Of a stretch of DNA of 64,000 nucleotides, positions 25,164 to 34,987 are shown one piece after another. Position 1 is the stretch's first letter; every line of letters begins with the position of its first letter. The stretch is from Sulfuricurvum sp. (GTDB lineage: Bacteria > Campylobacterota > Campylobacteria > Campylobacterales > Sulfurimonadaceae): the NCBI GenBank assembly GCA_030694265.1, contig JAUXYP010000001.1:186001-250000 (forward strand), written 5' to 3'. The position numbers and the translations under genes were made by a program. The notes under the pieces were generated by a model that was given only the letters and a program-made list of their open reading frames with translations, had not been told where the DNA came from and searched no databases.

Positions 25164-26447
25164 TTACTCTTTTGTTTTTTCCACTTCCATGATTTTATTT
25201 CGGCCAAGACGTTTGGCATCATACAATGCGACATCCGAACATTTAAGTACTTCTTGAACATTTGTTGCCTGTTTATGGTCGGGATGATAGAGTCCGCCGC
25301 TTATGGTTAAGTGTATGGTGTACTCATTATGAGAAAAAAGATGTTCTTGAATTTTAAGGCGTATTTTATCGGTTCTATTGAGAGCTTCTTCTTGCGTAAT
25401 ACGGTTGAATAAAATAACAAACTCTTCACCCCCTGAACGGTAAACACTGTCTTCTTCACGTACATTATCGGTGAGTATTTTAGCTATTTCACGTAAAACA
25501 AAATCCCCTGCATCATGGCCGTAATCATCATTGATTTTTTTGAACCAATCGATATCGAGTATTGCTACGGCAAATGGAGCATGGTGCTCTTGATGATGGA
25601 TCAGGAGGCGTTCAAGATCCTTTTCTAAATTTAAGCGATTTTTGAGTCCTGTGAGGGGGTCGTGAGATGCCATATGCAAAAGTTTTAGATTGGCCTGCTC
25701 AAGGCTAAGTGTTCGAATCTTAACTTGTTGTTTGAGGTTTTTCTGATTCCACGATACTTCTTCAAAAAGCTTTTGGATATTATGTGTTATGGGTTGAAAA
25801 ATAAAGATCATTTCAAGCAGTAACGCGAAGAGAATCAAAATCCAAGCGGTCATTGCGATATTACGTATGATCCCAATATTTTCTTCCCCTTCTTTTTGAT
25901 ACTGCAAGACAGCATCCATAAGATCAGGTAATAATGTATTTGAAAGTGAAAGTATCTGAGGCAACAGCTCTAACGCTTCAGATTTTGACGTTGATTGTAA
26001 TAGTTTTTCATTTAATAGAAGGTAGGTATCAACTCTGCGTTTAAGATTGGTGTCGCCAAAATAATATTCTCGTATCGGCTGTGAAAGTTCCACATGTCTC
26101 GAGTTATCTAAATTTCCTGACGAAAGGGCATTATTATTGGAACGCATTTGATGCATTGCCGTTTGAAGGGTTGATATAAATTCATCATGTTGAATGTTAG
26201 AAAGATTTTTGGAGTCATAAGTTATCAGATAATATTGCTGTGCCAAGGAGGCTATACGTTGGGAGAGCATTCTCTGTTTTCCGGAGAGATTGATAATATA
26301 AGCGGTTGATTCACTGGATTTAAGCCCTATATAAAGAGAAAAGAATGCCACGGTTGCAAGAAGAGCGATGATCAACACGGCGACTCTATTTTGTTTTGTA
26401 AACTTGTGAGAAAGTGACTCTTGCTGTATCGATTCAGACATTTTCAA
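25164..26447 (-). CDS. Membrane diguanylate cyclase with PilJ-type (type IV pili methyl-accepting) sensor
   Basis: The 427-residue protein has two membrane helices (about 22-42 and 195-218) bounding a periplasmic helical sensor. That region contains INLSGKQRMLSQRIASLAQQY, typical of the PilJ/NarX-like four-helix sensor. A coiled linker leads to a GGDEF domain with GGEEF at 339-343 and an RxxD inhibition site at 330-333. It should synthesise c-di-GMP in response to a periplasmic ligand. The sensor family includes nitrate/nitrite sensors, but no ligand can be claimed here. It is 75 bases from the next cyclase gene upstream on the strand. Confidence 0.9.
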   Translation of the reverse strand: MKMSESIQQESLSHKFTKQNRVAVLIIALLATVAFFSLYIGLKSSESTAYIINLSGKQRMLSQRIASLAQQYYLITYDSKNLSNIQHDEFISTLQTAMHQMRSNNNALSSGNLDNSRHVELSQPIREYYFGDTNLKRRVDTYLLLNEKLLQSTSKSEALELLPQILSLSNTLLPDLMDAVLQYQKEGEENIGIIRNIAMTAWILILFALLLEMIFIFQPITHNIQKLFEEVSWNQKNLKQQVKIRTLSLEQANLKLLHMASHDPLTGLKNRLNLEKDLERLLIHHQEHHAPFAVAILDIDWFKKINDDYGHDAGDFVLREIAKILTDNVREEDSVYRSGGEEFVILFNRITQEEALNRTDKIRLKIQEHLFSHNEYTIHLTISGGLYHPDHKQATNVQEVLKCSDVALYDAKRLGRNKIMEVEKTKE

Positions 26448-26522
26448 CCTCCAATCTTAAATCAGGACAACTTCATATTATGACTGCTTATATTATAGCC
26501 ACATTGCTTATGGGAACTAAAG

Positions 26523-27785
26523 CTAGAGAATGATGATACGGTTTCTACCTTCATTTTTTGCTTTATACAAGGCCATGTCTGCCGATGCAATGAGATTTTC
26601 ACTCTTGTTTTTTTCATTTGGAATAATAGATGAAATCCCGTAACTCATGGTAATTTCTCCTACTTTTCCCCAGTTAGAATCAAAGTTATCAAAATTTTTA
26701 AGATTATTTTGGATTTTAATACACAACTCTTTGGCATCATTAGTATTCGTATCATACAAAATGATTACAAACTCTTCACCGCCATATCTGGCGATGAAAT
26801 CACTGCTTCTGTTTAGCGAATTTTTCATGATAGTAGAAAGCTCTTTAAGTACATTGTCTCCTGCTGTATGCCCGTGAGTATCATTTATCTGTTTAAAGTG
26901 ATCGATGTCACATATAATTACAGAAATTTCAATGCGGTTACGCTGTGCAAGCTGGTATATCTCATTAAAATAGTTTTCAAACGCGCGTCTATTGGACAAT
27001 TGTGTTAGTGGATCGGTGAGGGTTAATTCTTTTAATTCTCGATTTGCATTTTGGAGTTCTTGAGTTCTTTCCTGAATTTTTAGTTCCAAAGAGTGATTGA
27101 TACTATCGAGTATGGCGGAGTGAGTATGTATTTTTTCAACCATGGTTATGATCGCATTGTGAATGATCCCGACTTCATCGGTTCGGGGTGATTGTTGCAT
27201 TGGGAAATTATTGAGAGCAGGATCGTATTGTAAAACATTACGGGTGAGTTCTTCTAAAAATCGAAATTCTCGCTTGAGAAAAATAAGAAATAATGCAAGC
27301 AGCACAAGGGTAATACTAAAAATCTTATAGGTGGTTATTTGATTCTTTTTTAACATCATTTGATATTCATGGTCATCAAAATGGGCATTTGCCGTTGCAA
27401 GTATCTCACCGGTGATGGGATCGATGATTGATTTAGTGGAGGAATCGATTGCGCAGCAGTTTTTGTTCATTATTTTATTGGGATCTTTAAAATAACGGTA
27501 AATGGTCTTTCCATCTGATGCCGTTAATATAAGCCCTTCCATGTCGCTATTTTGGTTAACGATTTGATCTAGGTATTCTTTATTGGCATCGTTGAGACCC
27601 AAGGATAAATTGAGGCCAAGAACAGGAGCAATAGTGTTAAGTAATAAGGTATTTTTGTCTTTTTTAGACGAGAGGAATTGTTCGCTGATGTGCTGTGTGA
27701 TCTCATAGCGCTGCAAACCGACCAAAAACAGCGTAAAAAAGATAACACTGAAAATAATTTTAATTTCTATGCGGATAGTGCCCAT
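26523..27785 (-). CDS. YfiN/TpbB-like membrane diguanylate cyclase
   Basis: The 420-residue protein has an N-terminal helix (about 7-24), a periplasmic domain of some 125 residues, a second helix (about 153-170), a HAMP-like and coiled region, and a GGDEF domain. The active loop is GGEEF at 335-339 and the RxxD site (RSSD) is at 326-329. Length and layout match YfiN, whose periplasmic domain is repressed by YfiR. The YfiR-like gene lies directly upstream with its stop overlapping this start by one base (TAATG), a strong hint of a functional pair. The cyclase assignment is firm; the YfiR link is inference from order and layout. Confidence 0.9.
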   Translation of the reverse strand: MGTIRIEIKIIFSVIFFTLFLVGLQRYEITQHISEQFLSSKKDKNTLLLNTIAPVLGLNLSLGLNDANKEYLDQIVNQNSDMEGLILTASDGKTIYRYFKDPNKIMNKNCCAIDSSTKSIIDPITGEILATANAHFDDHEYQMMLKKNQITTYKIFSITLVLLALFLIFLKREFRFLEELTRNVLQYDPALNNFPMQQSPRTDEVGIIHNAIITMVEKIHTHSAILDSINHSLELKIQERTQELQNANRELKELTLTDPLTQLSNRRAFENYFNEIYQLAQRNRIEISVIICDIDHFKQINDTHGHTAGDNVLKELSTIMKNSLNRSSDFIARYGGEEFVIILYDTNTNDAKELCIKIQNNLKNFDNFDSNWGKVGEITMSYGISSIIPNEKNKSENLIASADMALYKAKNEGRNRIIIL

Positions 27786-28339
27786 TATTTTTCACCTTCA
27801 TTTAGGTATATTTTTGAAATTCTGATTAATAGATTGTCAACATCAATCCCGTTTTTACGAAGTGCGTTGATATTGAGATAGGGGGTTACTTTTCTCCCAA
27901 AAAAGAGGGAAGTTTCAACGCCGTTTGCGAGATATATCGGATCATAGGACATACTAATAGCTGTATGAGTATGGGTGTATTGAAGTGCTTTTTCGATGTT
28001 GTTTTCATTGCTTGAGAGTAAAAATACGAGCTGGCTTTTTTGGCATTTTTCAATCGTTGAATAGCTAGTATTGGTCAGTTTTAGCGGGTGGTTATTGATT
28101 CCGTTGGGATACGCATCATGCAGTTTGTCGATCAATGACAGGGCAATTCGTTCATCGATTTTGTCATTGACGATACACAGCTCAATGTTTTCTTTTATCC
28201 GTTCTTTTTGACTGCTCATCAAAACCATGCGGGGAATAATTTTTGAAAAAAGGGTGAGAGCTTCATCATCATAAATGGATGCGCCAAGAGTGGCAGAATA
28301 GATCAGTGTCATTATAAAAAATCGTGTGAATAATGACAA
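27785..28339 (-). CDS. YfiR-like (DUF4154-type) periplasmic protein
   Basis: The 184-residue product starts with a signal peptide (MSLFTRFFIMTLIYSATLGAS). The body resembles YfiR: a conserved cysteine after the second strand (IELCIVND), a CQKSQLVFLLS segment, and the C-terminal motif TPYLNINALRKNGIDVDNLLIRIS, close to the family pattern of INxxAxxxxGLxxSSxLL. YfiR binds and inhibits the periplasmic domain of the cyclase YfiN. Here the cyclase gene overlaps the stop by one base and a TonB-dependent receptor is divergent. The family call rests on motif memory. Confidence 0.72.
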   Translation of the reverse strand: MSLFTRFFIMTLIYSATLGASIYDDEALTLFSKIIPRMVLMSSQKERIKENIELCIVNDKIDERIALSLIDKLHDAYPNGINNHPLKLTNTSYSTIEKCQKSQLVFLLSSNENNIEKALQYTHTHTAISMSYDPIYLANGVETSLFFGRKVTPYLNINALRKNGIDVDNLLIRISKIYLNEGEK

Positions 28340-28440
28340 AAAATTATCCCTTTTAAATTTTTAAAATGAGTAATACAAGATGTTTAGTATATCATACTTC
28401 CAAATAAAGTAAATAATCTTAAATTATGTGAGTAATAGTT

Positions 28441-30570
28441 ATGTATAAAAGTGTTTTACTGCACAGTGTTATTTCGTCCATGCTGTGTTTAACGTATGCA
28501 AATGATGTGGATTCTAGCAATGAATTAGATTCACTGTTGGGAAGCATGAGTGAGCTGGCAACCAAAAATTCGCTTAATGTCGATTATTTACCCTCGGTCG
28601 TTACGGTGATCGATGCACAGACGTATCGTGATGCCGGTATCCAAACGATAGCCGAAGCGTTGGACATGCTGCCGGGTATTCAAATGCAACTCAGTCCGAT
28701 GGGATACACTACTGCCGCAGTGCGTGGGTTAAAGATGACCAATGGATATCTCTCCGATAAGATGAAAATTTTGATCGATGGAGTCGTCATCAACAATGAA
28801 GTCACGGGAAGCAGCAGTTTTTACATGGATTTTCCGATGCAGTTGGTCGAGAGAATCGAAGTGTTGCGCGGGCCGAATTCTACACTTTACGGTGCGGGGG
28901 CGTTTTACGGAACGGTCAATATAATCACCAAGCTGGGAAGCGATAAAAAAGAAAATCAGCTTTTTACAGGAGTGGGGAGTTATCAATACCGTACTGCTGG
29001 GGTCAATATCAATACAGCTCATGGTAATTGGAAACTGTTCGCTGATGGATATTACAAGTCCAATAACAAAGCGTTGGATATCAAAGACAGCCAACAAGAT
29101 ACGCAAGAAGCAATGCAGGATTTTTCGGTTGGGCTGAAGGCTACGAATGGAGGATTGGAGTTTCTTGCACGCTTAAAGCAAAGCAGTTATGGAAACTTTT
29201 ACAGTTTTGAGGGGGAGATGGACCCCATTCCCGGAAAAGAGCAAGGTCATGATAGCAGCTATTTTTTCTCGCAGCTTTCGTATAAAACAGCCTTTGATGA
29301 CTATAAATTGGAAACAAAAGCCAATTTTTCGCACAGAGAGTCCGATATCAAAGCCAATATCTATTCTCAGGCACATAGTAACGATTCCGATTTTTTTCCT
29401 AAGGTCGGTATAACGGCGCAAGAGGGTTTTTATACGCATGAGCAAACAGCCGAAGAGAATTTAGAAGCAGAAGCGATACTGACACTGCCAAAGATTAAAT
29501 CCAATGATATTTTATTGGGAGCAGGAGTACGTCAGGTAAATATCACTCAAGATGAGTTTTACAGCAGTGTTGAAAATCTTATTGCACAAAATCGCGTTGC
29601 AATTCTTGCTAATGGCAATTATAATGATTTTAGATACAACGAGTGGAGAGAACCTGCATACTGGGCGAATCCTACGACGACTTTGTTGCCGGATAATATG
29701 GACAGAACGATCGGGTATGCCTATGTGCAAGACCTCGTATCGGTTACGGATAATGTGGATTTGGTGCTGGGGCTTCGTGCGGATGATTATTCGGATTATG
29801 GTGTGCAGTTAAGCAAGCGAGCAGGATTAATATATCGAGCCAGTGATACTACTATCCTCAAGCTTCTCTATGGGTCGGCATTTCGTGTTCCGACGCTCAT
29901 TGAGGCGTATCAAAATGGTCATATTGATACCCGTGCGGGAGACAGTACGATTAAACCTGAAGAGACCGATACCTATGAAATGGTAGGGATTTATACCCCT
30001 AATTTCAATCATAAGTTTTCGTTGGATCTATTTTACTCAATATTGAAGAATACGATTGATATTGAAGAGTTTGGAGATACCATTCCTGGATATCAAAATA
30101 TGAAACAGCGCTATTCAAAAGGGGTCGAGTTTGAATATTTTTACCGTACGGCACAACAGCACAATTTTTATTTTAACGGAACCTATGTTTATGCCGAATA
30201 CACGGTTCCGCCAGAAGATAGACCTATCGTATTGGTTGATTACAGCATGCCCGATATATCAAAAGTGATGCTCAAAGCGATGTATGTCTACCGCCCGACT
30301 GAGTATCTATCATTTGGGACAACATGGCGCTATTTTTCCGAAACAACCCCTACCCGAATATCTTGGGTCGATAACGATTCAACCGTCAATAAAACGCAAA
30401 TTTTTGATCAAACGGCAACCTATCGTTTTTCGTCTAACAGTGAGATGCGATTAACCGTTAAAAATCTGTTTAACACTGAAGTACGCCTTCCTAGCTATTA
30501 CTATGTCGTCAATGGAGGGATTGAGAGAGAAGGGCGAAATTTCTTTTTAAGTTACATCTATAAATTTTAA
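28441..30570 (+). CDS. TonB-dependent outer-membrane receptor
   Basis: The 709-residue protein has a signal peptide (about 1-20) and a plug domain at about 50-165 with LPSVVTVIDAQTYRDAGI, EALDMLPGIQM, IEVLRGPNSTLYGAGAFYGTVNIIT. A long beta-barrel follows and ends in an aromatic residue (YKF), as outer-membrane barrels do. It should import a scarce substrate such as a ferric siderophore, cobalamin or another chelate; the ligand cannot be read. It is divergent from the YfiR-like gene across 101 bases. Receptor, YfiR-like and cyclase genes together are seen in other proteobacteria, so signalling rather than pure transport is possible. Confidence 0.92.
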   Translation: MYKSVLLHSVISSMLCLTYANDVDSSNELDSLLGSMSELATKNSLNVDYLPSVVTVIDAQTYRDAGIQTIAEALDMLPGIQMQLSPMGYTTAAVRGLKMTNGYLSDKMKILIDGVVINNEVTGSSSFYMDFPMQLVERIEVLRGPNSTLYGAGAFYGTVNIITKLGSDKKENQLFTGVGSYQYRTAGVNINTAHGNWKLFADGYYKSNNKALDIKDSQQDTQEAMQDFSVGLKATNGGLEFLARLKQSSYGNFYSFEGEMDPIPGKEQGHDSSYFFSQLSYKTAFDDYKLETKANFSHRESDIKANIYSQAHSNDSDFFPKVGITAQEGFYTHEQTAEENLEAEAILTLPKIKSNDILLGAGVRQVNITQDEFYSSVENLIAQNRVAILANGNYNDFRYNEWREPAYWANPTTTLLPDNMDRTIGYAYVQDLVSVTDNVDLVLGLRADDYSDYGVQLSKRAGLIYRASDTTILKLLYGSAFRVPTLIEAYQNGHIDTRAGDSTIKPEETDTYEMVGIYTPNFNHKFSLDLFYSILKNTIDIEEFGDTIPGYQNMKQRYSKGVEFEYFYRTAQQHNFYFNGTYVYAEYTVPPEDRPIVLVDYSMPDISKVMLKAMYVYRPTEYLSFGTTWRYFSETTPTRISWVDNDSTVNKTQIFDQTATYRFSSNSEMRLTVKNLFNTEVRLPSYYYVVNGGIEREGRNFFLSYIYKF

Positions 30571-30575
30571 GTCCA

Positions 30576-31784
30576 TTACTCATGCCGGAGGGCATCGATA
30601 GGGTTGAGCCGTGCCGCTTTTCGCGCCGGGAAGTAGCCGAATAGAATCCCTACCATCGTCGAGAATAAAAAGGCGATGATAACGATCGAGGTATTGAAAA
30701 CAAATGGAAGATCAAAAAAGAGATTGATTCCTACCCCAGCACCGATTCCCAATGCCATCCCGATGATACCCCCCAACGATGAGAGAACGACCGCTTCGAC
30801 TAAAAATTGCAGCAATACTTCACGTTCCAATGCTCCGATAGCTAAACGGATTCCGATTTCACGAGTGCGTTCGGTGACGGAGACGAGCATAATATTCATA
30901 ATCCCAATCCCCCCTACAAGTAGACTGATGGCCGCGACGGCACCCAATAGCAGAGTGAGCATTTTAGTCGTAGATGAGAGCGTTTGGATCACTTCACGCA
31001 GATCTCGAACATTGAAATCATCTTCATCGCCTGTACGAATATGGCGGCGTTCGCGCATGAGAGAGATGATAGACGTTTTCATATTCTCAATTGCAGATGG
31101 ATTTTTGGTTGAGACTAAAATGGCGGATATTTCCTGATTTCCGCTTATACGACGTTGAAACATTCGTATGGGAACAACAATGAGATCGTCTTGGTCCATT
31201 CCAAACATCGAAGCACCTTTGGAGTGAAGCAATCCAATCACTTGACATGAAAAGTTACCTAAGCGGATGGAAGCATCCAGTGGTGTTTGGGTGCCAAAGA
31301 GTTCTTTACGAACCGTTTCACCAATGATGCAGACAGCTTTTCCCCCTTTGAGCTCAGCATTCGTAAAATTTCGCCCTTCCTCAAACTGCCAATCTTTAAC
31401 GGAAAAATAATCGTTATCACTTCCGTCAATGGAGGTAGAGTAGTTATGGTTTCCATAAACGACTTGCATTCCTTTGGACGATACGGGAGCGACCCCCTTT
31501 AGCCCTATGATCTCACGCGATATTGCGGTGAGATCGTCGTGGATAAATCGTTTTGCTACGGTGTCACCACCGGGACCGTGACGATCTTGTCCCGGTCGAA
31601 TCACGATCATATTACTGCCTAGTTTGGAGATACTCTGGGTGACATAGGCCGTTGTCGCATCACCAAGCATGACCATAGCAATGACGGAAGCCACTCCGAT
31701 AACAATGCCCAATGTTGTAAGAAATGAGCGCATAGCACTGCGACGAATCTCACGAAGCGCAAGGATAAAAGCATTCCAAATCAT
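30576..31784 (-). CDS. MacB-type ABC transporter permease subunit
   Basis: The 402-residue protein has the MacB permease layout: an N-terminal helix with RRSAMRSFLTTLGIVIGVASVIAM, a large periplasmic domain (about 50-270), and three C-terminal helices (FtsX-like) with GIGIMNIMLVSVTERTREIGIR. With the ATPase at 31781 it forms a split version of E. coli MacB, which fuses both parts. It is the last gene of the minus-strand export operon, its start overlapping the ATPase stop by four bases. The likely role is mechanotransmission to push periplasmic substrates (peptides, toxins, lipids) through MacA and the TolC-like protein. Confidence 0.92.
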   Translation of the reverse strand: MIWNAFILALREIRRSAMRSFLTTLGIVIGVASVIAMVMLGDATTAYVTQSISKLGSNMIVIRPGQDRHGPGGDTVAKRFIHDDLTAISREIIGLKGVAPVSSKGMQVVYGNHNYSTSIDGSDNDYFSVKDWQFEEGRNFTNAELKGGKAVCIIGETVRKELFGTQTPLDASIRLGNFSCQVIGLLHSKGASMFGMDQDDLIVVPIRMFQRRISGNQEISAILVSTKNPSAIENMKTSIISLMRERRHIRTGDEDDFNVRDLREVIQTLSSTTKMLTLLLGAVAAISLLVGGIGIMNIMLVSVTERTREIGIRLAIGALEREVLLQFLVEAVVLSSLGGIIGMALGIGAGVGINLFFDLPFVFNTSIVIIAFLFSTMVGILFGYFPARKAARLNPIDALRHE

Positions 31785-32491
31785 AGAATGCCTCTTGGTT
31801 CGTTCGGAGAATCAATGCACCCATCGCGAAAATGGATAATACGTGAAGCATATTCTGCCATGTCATTTTCATGTGTAACCATAATAATAGTGATTCCCTT
31901 CTCCCGATTGAAGGAACGAAGGAGTTCCATGATCTCGATACTTTTGTGCGTATCAAGGTTCCCGGTGGGTTCATCTGCGAGAAGTACGAGAGGCTTGGTG
32001 ACGATGGCGCGCGCGATCGCAACGCGCTGCTGCTGTCCACCTGAGAGTTCACCCGGAGTATGGTGAGCCACGTCTTCAAGGCCAACATTTTTGAGTGCTT
32101 CCATAGCCATGGCACGGCGTTCATGGGAGGGGACACCTCGATAAAGCAGGGGAAGTTCAACATTTTCGAGTGCAGATGTTTTTCCCAGCAGATTGAACCC
32201 CTGAAAAATAAAACCGATGTAGTTGCGTCGAAGCAGCGCCCGCTGATCACGGCTGAGATTTCCTACCTTAATTCCTTCAAAAAGGTACTCACCCTCAGTA
32301 GGGACATCAAGGCAGCCTATGATGTTCATGGCTGTCGATTTTCCCGATCCGCTTGGACCCATGATGGCGACAAACTCTCCTTTTTGTATCGTGAGATCAA
32401 CGCCTTGAAGAGCGTATGCGGCGGCATTGCCTTGACCATAGTATTTTTTGACTCCTTTGAGTTCAATAACAGGTGCAGAAGAATTGATCAT
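31781..32491 (-). CDS. MacB/LolD-type ABC transporter ATPase
   Basis: The 236-residue protein has Walker A (GPSGSGKST at 45-53), the Q-loop (FIFQGFNLL), the ABC signature (LSGGQQQRVAIARAI), Walker B (LLADEPTGNLD) and the switch histidine (IIMVTHEND). It belongs to the MacB/LolD family that works with FtsX-like permeases. Four-base overlaps on both sides tie it to the MacA and permease genes. Confidence 0.94.
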   Translation of the reverse strand: MINSSAPVIELKGVKKYYGQGNAAAYALQGVDLTIQKGEFVAIMGPSGSGKSTAMNIIGCLDVPTEGEYLFEGIKVGNLSRDQRALLRRNYIGFIFQGFNLLGKTSALENVELPLLYRGVPSHERRAMAMEALKNVGLEDVAHHTPGELSGGQQQRVAIARAIVTKPLVLLADEPTGNLDTHKSIEIMELLRSFNREKGITIIMVTHENDMAEYASRIIHFRDGCIDSPNEPRGIL

Positions 32492-33708
32492 GGCTGTTCG
32501 TCTATGCCTGTGATGAGCAGATCACCCATTTTGAGTGATGAGGCTGTCACCACGCTGGATACACCGTCTGTTTTTCCTATTTGGACTTTTACTTTGGTAG
32601 GCGTTCCATTTTTTAGTATCCAGACACGTTCGCCTTTGTCTGTTTCCTCAATCGCATGCTTTTTCTTCTTTTGGGTATCATCATTACTGATGGGAGGGCT
32701 AAAGCGTAATGCGGCATTAGGAACAACGGTAACATTTTTAAGGGTATCTGTGATGATGGAAGCACTGGCAGTCATCCCTGGACGAAGCTGGAGATCGGTG
32801 TTGTCTACTTGAACAACGGCTTCATAGGTGACGACACCGTTTACCACGGCAGAATTGAGACGCAGTTGGATTATTTTTCCCTCAAACTCACGGTTGGGGT
32901 AAGCATCTACGCTAAAGCGCACTTCTTGCCCCTCTTTTACTCCGCCGATATCCGCTTCATCGACACTGACAATCGCTTTCATCTTGGTGAGGTCTTCGGC
33001 AAGGGTGAATAATATAGGGGTTTGCATGGATGCTACAACGGTTTGTCCGGGTTCCACTTTTCGGGCGAGGACGATTCCCTCTATAGGAGAAACAACGACT
33101 GCTTTGCGAAGATTATCTTGATCACTTTTGAGTTGCGCGGTCGATTGTGCTACTTGCGCTTTGGCGGCGGCAAGGGATGCTTTGGCTTGGAGGAAGAGTG
33201 TGGCAGAGGACTGCATCTCTTTGCGTGAGGGATAATTTCCCCCTGTAGACGTGTACATGGTGTGGGCACGTTCATCTTCAACTGCTGCGTTGTCCACGGC
33301 CGCTTTGGCGCTTTGTTCATTCGCCTGCGATTTCATCAATATGGCTTGTGAACTGGTTACGGCAGCTGTGAGTTTTGTGATGTCCAGCCGTGCGAGGATT
33401 TGCCCGTTATGGACGCGGTCATTATAATCGACCAGCACGTCATCAACCGTTCCTGAGACTTCGATCCCAACATCTATCGTGTTGGTGGGTTCGAGATTTC
33501 CGGTAGCCGAAACACTCGTTGTCAGGTCTTGTACTTTGAGGGGAACCGTGATGTAGGCTGTTTTTTCTTCCGCCGTATATTCGAGTGTGTAGAAGGATGC
33601 GGCGGCAATGATAACGAGTAAAACTGCACCTACAAGGATCTTTTTCCACCGTTTTGGGGATTGTTCTGTCGTAAGTCCGAGTGTGGCTTCGATGGTATCG
33701 GGTGTCAT
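32488..33708 (-). CDS. MacA-like periplasmic adaptor (membrane fusion protein)
   Basis: The 406-residue protein has one N-terminal helix (about 24-43), a lipoyl-like region split by a long helical hairpin (about 110-190; many Ala, Gln and Lys residues), and beta-barrel segments including VVSPIEGIVLARKVEPGQTV. This is the classical adaptor fold of the HlyD/MacA family linking an inner-membrane pump to an outer-membrane duct. The helix anchor suggests an inner-membrane, periplasm-facing protein. It overlaps both neighbours by four bases. Confidence 0.92.
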   Translation of the reverse strand: MTPDTIEATLGLTTEQSPKRWKKILVGAVLLVIIAAASFYTLEYTAEEKTAYITVPLKVQDLTTSVSATGNLEPTNTIDVGIEVSGTVDDVLVDYNDRVHNGQILARLDITKLTAAVTSSQAILMKSQANEQSAKAAVDNAAVEDERAHTMYTSTGGNYPSRKEMQSSATLFLQAKASLAAAKAQVAQSTAQLKSDQDNLRKAVVVSPIEGIVLARKVEPGQTVVASMQTPILFTLAEDLTKMKAIVSVDEADIGGVKEGQEVRFSVDAYPNREFEGKIIQLRLNSAVVNGVVTYEAVVQVDNTDLQLRPGMTASASIITDTLKNVTVVPNAALRFSPPISNDDTQKKKKHAIEETDKGERVWILKNGTPTKVKVQIGKTDGVSSVVTASSLKMGDLLITGIDEQP

Positions 33709-34943
33709 AGTTTGGACTCCTGTGAATGTCGCATGTGATAATGAAGTACGGATAGCTGAATTTGAATATTGATCTCGTTGATTTTAATCTCGAGTTCTTC
33801 GATGGAACGGGTATTTTGGAGTGTTTGCAAGTCATAGCCCGCTTTGTATCCCGCTTGAACCGCTGCCTTTGTAGTACCCAGCAGCTCATCATAGTATCTG
33901 AGATTCTCTTGGGTAATAGCAATCGTACGTTTATAACTCTCAATAAGGGCTACTGTTTGATCGTAAAGAGCATCCATTTGGCGTTTGGTATCAGCAGTTT
34001 GGGCCTGTTGTTTTAAATAGAGGGCCTGTGCCTCCTGAGAAGTGGCAGAACCGTTGTAGGCCAAGGGCATCGAGATTTGCAGTCCTGCATCGTAAAAGTT
34101 TCCGTGATAATCAGAAGAAGCTGTCGTCAGTGAATCAAACCTCTGATATCCGGTATCGGCGATGAGAGTGAGTTTGGGTAAATAAGAGCTTTTGATTTGG
34201 CCGTACTGTTGGGCAGCACTGTTGCTAAGAGCTTGGGAAGTGCGAATATTCCAGCCCTCTTCTAAAAAAGTTTCTTTTTGCGTGAGGGTATAGGTCGGAA
34301 TGGCAATGGAATCGATTGAGATATCAGACAGTTTGGCAGCTTCGAATTTTTGTTGAGCGAGTGCATAGCGCAAGGAAGTGTTGTTTTTAAGTTCGCTGCT
34401 TTGATTCATCAGCGCATTATTGAGAAAGGTAATGTCGATATCTCCCGCTTCATACTGTTTGCGTTTGAGAAAAATTTCGATTTGGGTATTTTTGAGTCTA
34501 AGATCACTTTGTTGTAAAGCAATGGCATTTTTACGATACGTTAAAACGGCATTAACGAGCTGTTGACTGACGGTTGCAATTTCTTTGCCAAGAGCCAGTG
34601 TATTCGCCTCTTTTTTTGAATGGGCATACTCAATGGCATACGTGATTCCTCCTGAGCGAAAGAGATCCTGCGCAATACCGGCTGAGAGGCTTTGACGGGT
34701 GTCTTTGGCGCCATAAGAGGCTGATTTTTCATACATACTGGATGCTTTTAGATTGATCGGAGAGAGCCAATCATAATGCAGTTTTTCATAATTTGCATCA
34801 ATCTCATGCTGCTGATACTCATAATAACGCTGTTTTTGAGGAGAGAGCAATGATCCAATCTCCCCATACACCGAGGTAACGGCTAAGATTGAGTAGAGGG
34901 TGCCAAAAATGTAGTTTAATTTCATAGTTTGATTGTAGTGCAA
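33705..34943 (-). CDS. TolC-family outer-membrane efflux protein
   Basis: The 412-residue protein has a signal peptide near 8-27 (LNYIFGTLYSILAVTSVYG) and two repeated helical regions typical of the OEP family, including LSNSAAQQYGQIKSSYLPKLTLIADTGYQ and SMPLAYNG. It should form the outer-membrane duct of the adjoining MacA/MacB pump. It is the first gene of that operon. Alternative starts five residues in are possible, which would bring the signal peptide closer to the N-terminus. Sequence homology within this family is low, so the call rests on layout plus context. Confidence 0.87.
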   Translation of the reverse strand: MHYNQTMKLNYIFGTLYSILAVTSVYGEIGSLLSPQKQRYYEYQQHEIDANYEKLHYDWLSPINLKASSMYEKSASYGAKDTRQSLSAGIAQDLFRSGGITYAIEYAHSKKEANTLALGKEIATVSQQLVNAVLTYRKNAIALQQSDLRLKNTQIEIFLKRKQYEAGDIDITFLNNALMNQSSELKNNTSLRYALAQQKFEAAKLSDISIDSIAIPTYTLTQKETFLEEGWNIRTSQALSNSAAQQYGQIKSSYLPKLTLIADTGYQRFDSLTTASSDYHGNFYDAGLQISMPLAYNGSATSQEAQALYLKQQAQTADTKRQMDALYDQTVALIESYKRTIAITQENLRYYDELLGTTKAAVQAGYKAGYDLQTLQNTRSIEELEIKINEINIQIQLSVLHYHMRHSQESKL

Positions 34944-34987
34944 TTTTCATTAATGATGGTAAAATTCCCCTTTATTAAAGGATTTTC

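Noticed and set aside
30676-31137. 153-codon plus-strand open frame
   Set aside because: Antisense to the MacB-like permease, with composition typical of a shadow frame.
32060-32812. Long open frame (250 codons) on the plus strand
   Set aside because: It lies antisense to the MacA-like and ABC ATPase genes, which have clear motifs; no ribosome site or recognisable domain is present.
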